Positions 15,953 through 20,980 of a DNA stretch of 20,980 nucleotides are shown here, piece after piece. The translations under genes and the position numbers were made by a program. The notes under the pieces are model-generated. The model ran no database searches, was not told the DNA's origin, and saw nothing but the letters and a program-made list of their open reading frames with translations. The stretch covers positions 1-20,980 of the forward strand of contig JBDRHL010000105.1 of NCBI GenBank assembly GCA_043816955.1. Direction: 5' to 3'. The DNA comes from JBDRHL01 sp043816955. Its GTDB lineage: Bacteria; Planctomycetota; Phycisphaerae; Sedimentisphaerales; CAYZTY01. Position 1 is the first letter of the stretch. Each line of letters opens with the position of its first letter.

Positions 15953-17197
15953 TTATCGAAACAACTCTAAAATCGGATGGTTCATGATAGCATCATAAAG
16001 AATCATAACACCAAAAACAGCCATTGCCAAGAACGGACCATATGGAATTTGGTGGGTTTTCTTAAAAAACATGCGAATTCCCGCCCATATAAGTCCCAAA
16101 AAAGGAGCGGCGAAGAATGCTACGACAACAGGAACGGCACCAATTACGGTACCGACAGCAGCCATCAGGTGCACGTCGCCCAGGCCCATCGCCTCTTTCC
16201 CAAAAGCCAGGGTTCCCAATATGCGGGTAACCCATACAACAGCCCCTCCGATAATATAGCCCCAGAAACTACCCAAAAGCCCTGAAACCACAGGATGTTG
16301 CGAGAAAGATTCCCACCACGCCGCGAAACCAGCGACACGGGTGCTCAAGATTAGAAACCCAGATGCAAAAAAGACAACAGGCAGAAGGAAAAGCACTTCC
16401 CACAGAACCTCCAAACGATGGTTGAACATATCATCATGTGGCAGATCCATCGGCGGCAGGTTAGAATCAGGGCCGGATGTGCCGGTATCGTTGCGCATTT
16501 CGCGGTTCTGATAATCTAACTGTTTACCTGTAGTTTCCTGCCCTTTAGGGAGATAACTCCTTCTGAGCAGACGGGTACCAAGAAGCAACAGGGAAACCAG
16601 AAGTCCTGCGGCGGCACCGGCAGCCAGCGCCCCGGTGCGAGGTGAGGCACTGGGCAGGAGTCCTGCCTGGCGAATCACAGCCGGATCTATCACAAACACA
16701 CCAACAGCCGAACTTACAATACCCAGAGCTGCAGCGAACCAGCATAGTGACAGCGGAATGACCCAAAGCTCCAGATCGATACCAGAAGCGGCAATCAGGC
16801 AGGAAAGCAGGATTATATGTACCAGGTAAACAAACCACCCGCTGTGAACAAAGGCAGAAAAAACAGAGGAGGCGTCGCTTGGGAACCAGCGAATCCGATA
16901 AACAAAATAGCATAAAAACAGCCCTGTAAACACCAATGCGGTAATCAGCTCCACGACAAAATATCTGGGGGAAATACGGGCACTGCAATGCCTGCACCTG
17001 GCGCCAAGCAGTATCCATGAAATGAGCGGAATGTTGTCATAAAAACGAATGGGGCTGTTACAGACAGGACAAGCTGAGGCGGGGGTTACAAGGGATTTGC
17101 CTTTTGGTAAACGGTAAATCACCACATTGAGGAAACTGCCCACACAGCTTCCAAAAATAAAAATGATCAGAAGCCACACCATAACTATCGCACTCAC
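15953..17197 (-). CDS. prepilin peptidase (A24 aspartic protease), enlarged
   Basis: This membrane enzyme should cleave, and often N-methylate, type IV pilin or type II secretion pseudopilin precursors. The N-terminal part has the family hallmark FGSCVGSFLNVVIYRLPKGK (15-34) and a zinc-type Cys4 set, CPVC (43-46) and CRHC (68-71). The two catalytic aspartates are Asp141 in GIDLELWVIP (139-148) and Asp341 in GLGDVHLMAAVG (338-349). At 414 aa it is much longer than the roughly 250-290 aa norm. The extra lies between the aspartates (about 200 residues instead of about 60) and includes a hydrophilic loop at about 213-262 between membrane segments. The GTG start at 17197 has GGAG five bases upstream. 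It sits 45 bases after argG and before the lipoprotein. Pilin genes are not in the window. Confidence 0.92.
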   Translation of the reverse strand: MSAIVMVWLLIIFIFGSCVGSFLNVVIYRLPKGKSLVTPASACPVCNSPIRFYDNIPLISWILLGARCRHCSARISPRYFVVELITALVFTGLFLCYFVYRIRWFPSDASSVFSAFVHSGWFVYLVHIILLSCLIAASGIDLELWVIPLSLCWFAAALGIVSSAVGVFVIDPAVIRQAGLLPSASPRTGALAAGAAAGLLVSLLLLGTRLLRRSYLPKGQETTGKQLDYQNREMRNDTGTSGPDSNLPPMDLPHDDMFNHRLEVLWEVLFLLPVVFFASGFLILSTRVAGFAAWWESFSQHPVVSGLLGSFWGYIIGGAVVWVTRILGTLAFGKEAMGLGDVHLMAAVGTVIGAVPVVVAFFAAPFLGLIWAGIRMFFKKTHQIPYGPFLAMAVFGVMILYDAIMNHPILELFR

Positions 17198-17202
17198 AAT
17201 CG

Positions 17203-17206
17203 CTCC
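17203..17206 (-). promoter_or_regulatory. Shine-Dalgarno supporting the GTG start of the prepilin peptidase
   Basis: GGAG on the minus strand, 5 bases before GTG at 17197. The next in-frame ATG is five codons inside and would cut the first membrane segment. Confidence 0.55.
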
Positions 17207-17242
17207 AAAATAAAAACAGTAATCAACTGCACGCTGCCTGTC

Positions 17243-18478
17243 TTAGCGGTTTCTTTTCCTGTGTGCGGTTTTGCGTTTATCAACTGCACCTGCAACTTTC
17301 ATCTGAAGACCGAAAAGACGAATAAAGCCTGTTGCGTCTGTCGCATCATAGGCCCCGCCCATTTTGAAGCTCGCGAGGCTTGTGCTATAGAGGCTCCTGG
17401 GACTTCTGGTCCCGGCGAGGGTACAGTTTCCCTTGTAGAGCCTTAGCTTAACCGAACCGGTTACATTACGCTGAGTAACATCGATAAACGCATCGAGAGC
17501 CTCACGAAGCTGACAGAACCATTGACCGTTATATACCATCTCGGCATATTTTAAGGCAATCTGCTGCTTGTAATGCATGGTTTCGCGATCCAGGGTAAGG
17601 CTTTCCAGTGCCTTATGGGCGGTAACAAGTATTGTTCCGCCAGGGGTCTCATACACACCGCGCGACTTTATCCCAACCAGGCGATTTTCCACCAGGTCAA
17701 CCTGCCCAATCCCGTGCCTGCCGCCTATATAGTTAAGCGTCTCAAGCAGCTTAACAGCATCAAGACTTTTGCCGTTGAGTTTGATGGGAATACCTTTTTC
17801 AAAACCTATCTCAATATAATCAGCTTTGTTCGGTGTTTTAGCCAAAGGACGCGAGATCACAAACAAGCTCTCTTTCGGTTCATTGGCAGGGTCTTCAAGG
17901 TCGGCACCCTCGTGGCTGAGATGCCACAGATTCCGATCCCGCGAATAAATCTTCTTTTTGCTCTGCTCGATTGGAATTCTGTGTTTTTTAGCATAATCCA
18001 CTGCGGCTTCACGAGAGGTTAACTGGAAACGGGGGTCCTTCCAGGGGGCAATGATTTTAAGTCCCGGATCAAGAGCCATATACGTTAACTCGAAGCGAAC
18101 CTGGTCGTTGCCTTTGCCGGTTGCGCCATGAGCCACACCGCAGGCCCCTTCAGCGTGAGCAATTTCGACCTGATGTTTTGCAATCAAGGGGCGGGCTATG
18201 CTGGTTCCAAGCAGATACCCGTTCTCGTAAACTGCGCCTGCCTTTAGAAGCGGCCAAAGATAATCCTGGACAAATTCCTTCCGCAAATCCTTTACAATGC
18301 ACTTGACGGCACCACTTTGAAGAGCCTTTTTCTTTATGCCCGAAAGCTCGTCGCCCTGACCTAACTCCGCGGCAAAGGCAATTACATCGTAACCGTACGT
18401 CTCTTTGAGCCATGGAAGAATCACACTGGTATCCAGTCCGCCGCTGTATGCCAGTACCACTTTTTCTGCTTTAGACAT
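17243..18478 (-). CDS. argG: argininosuccinate synthase
   Basis: The enzyme joins citrulline and aspartate with ATP to form argininosuccinate, the penultimate arginine step, in the cytosol. The N-type pyrophosphatase ATP motif AYSGGLDTSV is at 10-19, and the conserved HGATGKGNDQVRF at 117-129. Both are intact. At 411 aa it is slightly longer than the usual 400 or so, because it ends in a strongly basic tail (KRKTAHRKRNR) after the normal fold. The start ATG at 18478 has AAAGG about eight bases upstream. It lies 72 bases after aroDE and 45 before the prepilin peptidase, on the same strand. argH is not in the window, so arginine genes are dispersed. Confidence 0.96.
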   Translation of the reverse strand: MSKAEKVVLAYSGGLDTSVILPWLKETYGYDVIAFAAELGQGDELSGIKKKALQSGAVKCIVKDLRKEFVQDYLWPLLKAGAVYENGYLLGTSIARPLIAKHQVEIAHAEGACGVAHGATGKGNDQVRFELTYMALDPGLKIIAPWKDPRFQLTSREAAVDYAKKHRIPIEQSKKKIYSRDRNLWHLSHEGADLEDPANEPKESLFVISRPLAKTPNKADYIEIGFEKGIPIKLNGKSLDAVKLLETLNYIGGRHGIGQVDLVENRLVGIKSRGVYETPGGTILVTAHKALESLTLDRETMHYKQQIALKYAEMVYNGQWFCQLREALDAFIDVTQRNVTGSVKLRLYKGNCTLAGTRSPRSLYSTSLASFKMGGAYDATDATGFIRLFGLQMKVAGAVDKRKTAHRKRNR

Positions 18479-18550
18479 TTGTAAACCTTTAAAAGCATTG
18501 TTGTTAATGAAAAACCGGAAGCTTAACTTTATTCGAAAATGTGTTCCCGG

Positions 18551-20119
18551 TCAACCAGAACTTACATTCAAAGTCCCAAGCCGACCGGCAACAATCTTTC
18601 GCATCAAGCGGGTATTTGCCTGTTCACCTGTAAAAAGCTTAAACTGCGCAGCAGCCTGGGCGACAAACATTGCTGCGCCATCGATGGTTTTTGCTCCCAC
18701 AGCCCGGGCGGCCTTCAGCAGCCTGGTTTCGATAGGATTATAAACGGTATCAAAGACTACGGTATCTTTACTTAAGTATTTTTGAACCAAGGGAGTTTTA
18801 TCCATATCGGGGAACATCCCTATACTGGTGGCATTAATTAATAAATCTGCCTTAAATGAGGCAAGAGAACTCAATGGCGCGGCTCTACAGCCGAATTCTG
18901 CGGCAAGAGCATCGGCTTTACTGACGGTACGATTATAAATCACAACATCGGCCCCGACATCCCTAAGGCCTGCTACTATGGCGCGGGATACGCCGCCGGC
19001 ACCGATAACCGCTGCCTTGGTGCCCTGCAACTGTTGAGCACTTATACCAAGCGTGCTGGTAATAGCGCCAAGGGCGCCTGCATAGTCAGTATTGTATGCT
19101 GAGAAGTTTCCTTCACTGTCGATCAGAATTGTATTGACAGCACCTATCCTGGCCGCCGGGGGCTCAACTCTGCCTCCTCTTTCCCTGACAAAATCAAGAG
19201 CGTTCTTCTTGTGGGGAATCGTAACACTGAAACCACGAAAGCCCAGCCAACTCTGATTTGCATTCTGCATGAAAGTATAAAATTGCTCTTTTGAGTCTTG
19301 GACATGCATCGGCAGATAAAGCCTGTTCATACCCGAATCGCCAAAACATGCGTTAAATATCGCAGGACTGAGCGAGTGAGCAATGGGTGAGCCGATTACA
19401 CCGTAAAGCAGCGTTTTTTCGTCTATCGCATCGTAGCGGTAGGAGTTTCTGAGTTCATCGATCGTCAGTTGTCCAGGCGCGGTCCCTTCGTCATGGCTGA
19501 TACCGGCGTAATTCGCGAAGCACCCCAGACGCTTGGCAATAATCCTGCTGAAAATACCCTCCGGGCCCATTACAAGGACTATCGCCTGGCCGTGTTTTCT
19601 ACTGAGAAGCCGGAGACCGTCAAAACAATCATTAATATGCTTTGCGGTATAAACAAGCTTTGGAATGGAAGCCGGAGCTACAGTCAGAATATCGCGGTAG
19701 AGTCGGTCAATATTATTAAAAGGACCGTCGAAATTGTGTGCAGAGACAATGAGTCTCGTCCTTGATGTTTCGGCTAAAGCAAGGTCTAGTTTTTCACGAA
19801 ATTGCGAAACAACATAATTATCAAACTCACAATCCACATAGTCAGCGGCGGTTTTGATGGCTGTAACAAGAATCTCGCTGCGCAATTCCGCAGAATATTC
19901 GTTAGCTCCGCCCTGTCGCTTGTCCCGACAGGTGACAATTATCGGAAGATTGGATGTTTTCGAAAAAGTGAACGCCTTTCTAAAAACTTCGGTATTCAGG
20001 TTTTCCAGGTAATCGGTCCTCATCTCCAGCATTTGTGCGCCGCGTTTCACGGCTGTGCGCACCTGCGAACGAACCTGCTTTATATCAGATGCGGATATTA
20101 CACCAGTAAGATATGTCAT
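18551..20119 (-). CDS. aroDE: bifunctional 3-dehydroquinate dehydratase / shikimate dehydrogenase
   Basis: This natural fusion covers two consecutive shikimate-pathway steps: 3-dehydroquinate to 3-dehydroshikimate, then NADPH reduction to shikimate. Residues 1-225 form a type I (Schiff-base) dehydratase: LEMRTDYLE (31-39), SAHNFDG (126-132) with His128, and the Schiff-base Lys154 in IPKLVYTA (152-159). Residues about 235-522 form shikimate dehydrogenase: GSPIAHSLSP (243-252), TIPHKKNA (300-307) with catalytic Lys304, AVNT (327-330), NTDYAGA (343-349) and NADP loop GAGGVSRA (373-380). No stop or frameshift separates the halves. The same fusion is known in plants, chlamydiae and planctomycetes. 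The ATG at 20119 follows the upstream gene's stop by 8 bases, so the two are almost surely co-transcribed; the ribosome site is weak, which suits translational coupling. Confidence 0.95.
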   Translation of the reverse strand: MTYLTGVISASDIKQVRSQVRTAVKRGAQMLEMRTDYLENLNTEVFRKAFTFSKTSNLPIIVTCRDKRQGGANEYSAELRSEILVTAIKTAADYVDCEFDNYVVSQFREKLDLALAETSRTRLIVSAHNFDGPFNNIDRLYRDILTVAPASIPKLVYTAKHINDCFDGLRLLSRKHGQAIVLVMGPEGIFSRIIAKRLGCFANYAGISHDEGTAPGQLTIDELRNSYRYDAIDEKTLLYGVIGSPIAHSLSPAIFNACFGDSGMNRLYLPMHVQDSKEQFYTFMQNANQSWLGFRGFSVTIPHKKNALDFVRERGGRVEPPAARIGAVNTILIDSEGNFSAYNTDYAGALGAITSTLGISAQQLQGTKAAVIGAGGVSRAIVAGLRDVGADVVIYNRTVSKADALAAEFGCRAAPLSSLASFKADLLINATSIGMFPDMDKTPLVQKYLSKDTVVFDTVYNPIETRLLKAARAVGAKTIDGAAMFVAQAAAQFKLFTGEQANTRLMRKIVAGRLGTLNVSSG

Positions 20120-20127
20120 CGGGGCAT

Positions 20128-20757
20128 TTACCTGCTTTGATGTTTTATTTGCTCGAGAACTTTATTAACAGCATATAAAAATGCCTTTGCACCGGCCTCG
20201 ATAATATCTACCGAATATGCATGGGAATTTACCATCCTGCCATGATGTTCAATCTGTACGCTGGCTCTTCCCAAAGCGCTGGAACCGGAGGTTATATTCC
20301 CATAGGTAAAATCATGAAGAAACACATGCAGTCCGGTTGCCTTTTGAATTGCCAGCCAGACGGCCTCGGTTGAACTATCGCCTACAGACTCAGCAATAAT
20401 TACCTTACCTGAGGGGTCTCTCAGAGCTACAGTGGCGCCTGGAACAACGTTACTACCGAAGGTAGTTTTGATGCCGACAAGTGTCCAGCCCTTCTGGGGG
20501 GCATGGAGAATTTCTTCTGATATCGCCTTAATTTCACAAAGAGAGACATTGTCCTTCAGTTCATAAAGATGGACGGTGCGCCGGTAGATCTCGGCAAGTT
20601 GCTCCTCAGTAACTTTCTGACTGGCAGCGGCAATGTGGCCGTGCAGCTTATCCTTCTGAGGGGGGACCTCTTTGCTGAATACTATGCCTGAAGCTTCAGA
20701 TTCCCGTGCGTCCATAACATGGCCCTGCCGAAGGATCAACGAGAGGTATACCATCAT
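20128..20757 (-). CDS. free-standing LeuA-type regulatory domain protein (no catalytic barrel)
   Basis: This 209-aa protein matches only the C-terminal part of 2-isopropylmalate synthase and relatives. An N-terminal stretch of about 45 residues is unrecognised. A helical linker follows, with TEEQLAEIYRRTV and VSLCEIKAISEEIL, resembling the LeuA sub-domain after the TIM barrel. The LeuA allosteric fold comes last: GWTLVGIKTTFG, PGATVALRDPSGKVI, ESVGDSSTEAVWLAIQKATG, LHDFTYGNITSGSSALGRAS and SYSVDII-like AYSVDIIEAGAKAFL. The catalytic barrel with its HxH metal motif is absent from this gene and from the 220 bases upstream. I infer a trans-acting leucine-type sensor or dimerisation subunit, or a relic. 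The ATG at 20757 is chosen because GGGGG lies five bases before it; the longer frame to 20868 has no ribosome site and no recognisable sequence. It heads the minus-strand run, 8 bases before aroDE. Confidence 0.82.
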   Translation of the reverse strand: MMVYLSLILRQGHVMDARESEASGIVFSKEVPPQKDKLHGHIAAASQKVTEEQLAEIYRRTVHLYELKDNVSLCEIKAISEEILHAPQKGWTLVGIKTTFGSNVVPGATVALRDPSGKVIIAESVGDSSTEAVWLAIQKATGLHVFLHDFTYGNITSGSSALGRASVQIEHHGRMVNSHAYSVDIIEAGAKAFLYAVNKVLEQIKHQSR

Positions 20758-20762
20758 AAGAA

Positions 20763-20767
20763 CCCCC
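20763..20767 (-). promoter_or_regulatory. G-run Shine-Dalgarno deciding the start of the LeuA-domain gene
   Basis: On the minus strand, GGGGG is followed by 5 bases and two consecutive ATG codons (20757 and 20754). It rules against the start at 20868. The GGGGG core is less usual than GGAGG. Confidence 0.55.
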
Positions 20768-20955
20768 TTGCAAGTGAAAAATAGCGTCCCGCCGTCACGC
20801 ACACTGCAGCGAGCTCGACAATTTTTCGAACAAAAAAATCTCAAACTTAGGGGTTTTTTGAAAAGCATTTTGGAGGGGATAATTCATTCAAGGCGCACTC
20901 CTTGGGTATGACGACATAAAGGGTGGTTGATAATTTCTATAAGCCCTTATTACAC

Positions 20956-20962
20956 AAGGAGG
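20956..20962 (+). promoter_or_regulatory. strong Shine-Dalgarno of the next plus-strand gene
   Basis: AAGGAGG, a full anti-16S match, is followed by 9 bases and TTG at 20972. It faces away from the LeuA-domain gene, so 20758-20971 is a divergent control region. I could not settle on a convincing promoter in it. Confidence 0.55.
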
Positions 20963-20971
20963 TGCATTATA

Positions 20972-20980
20972 TTGAAACGT
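20972..20980 (+). CDS. probable start of a gene cut by the window end
   Basis: Only three codons (TTG AAA CGT) are visible, after a full AAGGAGG nine bases upstream. The call rests on that ribosome site alone, and the product cannot be named. Confidence 0.35.

Noticed and set aside
20758..20868. N-terminal extension of the LeuA-domain protein to 20868
   Set aside because: The 37 extra residues are Cys/Arg-rich and unlike any domain, the far start has no ribosome site, and a G-run site precedes the ATG at 20757.
1..20980. CRISPR arrays, insertion sequences, tRNA or rRNA genes
   Set aside because: By reading, I saw no regularly spaced repeats, transposase frames, terminal inverted repeats or cloverleaf-like sequences. 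A tRNA scan was not possible.

Overview
The window reads as ordinary bacterial chromosome, densely packed, with GC a little under half by eye. Several traits point to a planctomycete, probably class Phycisphaerae: an ECF sigma factor fused to a multi-spanning membrane domain, a fused 3-dehydroquinate dehydratase/shikimate dehydrogenase, a planctomycete-like SerRS motif 3, an elongated prepilin peptidase, and a FabZ-ACP-FabZ-KS-KS cassette. This assignment is inferred from gene content; there is no rRNA or tRNA gene to confirm it.

Layout. (1) 1-1013, plus: the C-terminal part of a membrane-tethered ECF sigma factor whose start lies before the window. (2) 1014-1404: a gene-poor gap. (3) 2445-1405, minus: a GGDEF diguanylate cyclase with a degenerate receiver domain, driven by a good sigma-70-type promoter. 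(4) 2664-15169, plus: an almost gapless co-directional run. It starts with an aspartate-family block (hom, an ApgM-like putative homoserine kinase, lysC). A membrane-anchored thermonuclease follows, then a five-gene non-canonical type II fatty-acid/polyketide cassette (dehydratase 1, long ACP, dehydratase 2, ketosynthase 1, ketosynthase 2), then serS and a ComEC-family DNA-uptake channel. (5) 20757-15231, minus: a second tight run. It holds a free-standing LeuA-type regulatory domain, aroDE, argG, a prepilin peptidase and an OmpA-like lipoprotein, and ends in an intrinsic terminator that faces the end of comEC. (6) 20956-20980: a strong Shine-Dalgarno and TTG that probably start the next plus-strand gene.

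How the genes work together. hom, the ApgM-like gene and lysC cover aspartate kinase, homoserine dehydrogenase and (inferred) homoserine kinase, steps toward threonine and lysine. The minus-strand run mixes aromatic, arginine and branched-chain amino-acid functions with envelope and pilus functions. ComEC, prepilin peptidase and the exported nuclease are all compatible with DNA uptake, but no pilus or ComEA genes are present here.

The strongest candidate for an under-described system is the 7176-11313 cassette. It pairs two hotdog dehydratases and two ketosynthases with a dedicated ACP carrying an insert of about 45-50 residues. The set carries no ketoreductase, acyltransferase or enoyl reductase of its own, so it must borrow from the housekeeping pathway or work with genes elsewhere. 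The second candidate is the stand-alone LeuA regulatory domain at 20128-20757, which has no catalytic barrel. Many starts were reassigned from the longest open frame using visible Shine-Dalgarno sequences; each such case is explained in its entry.
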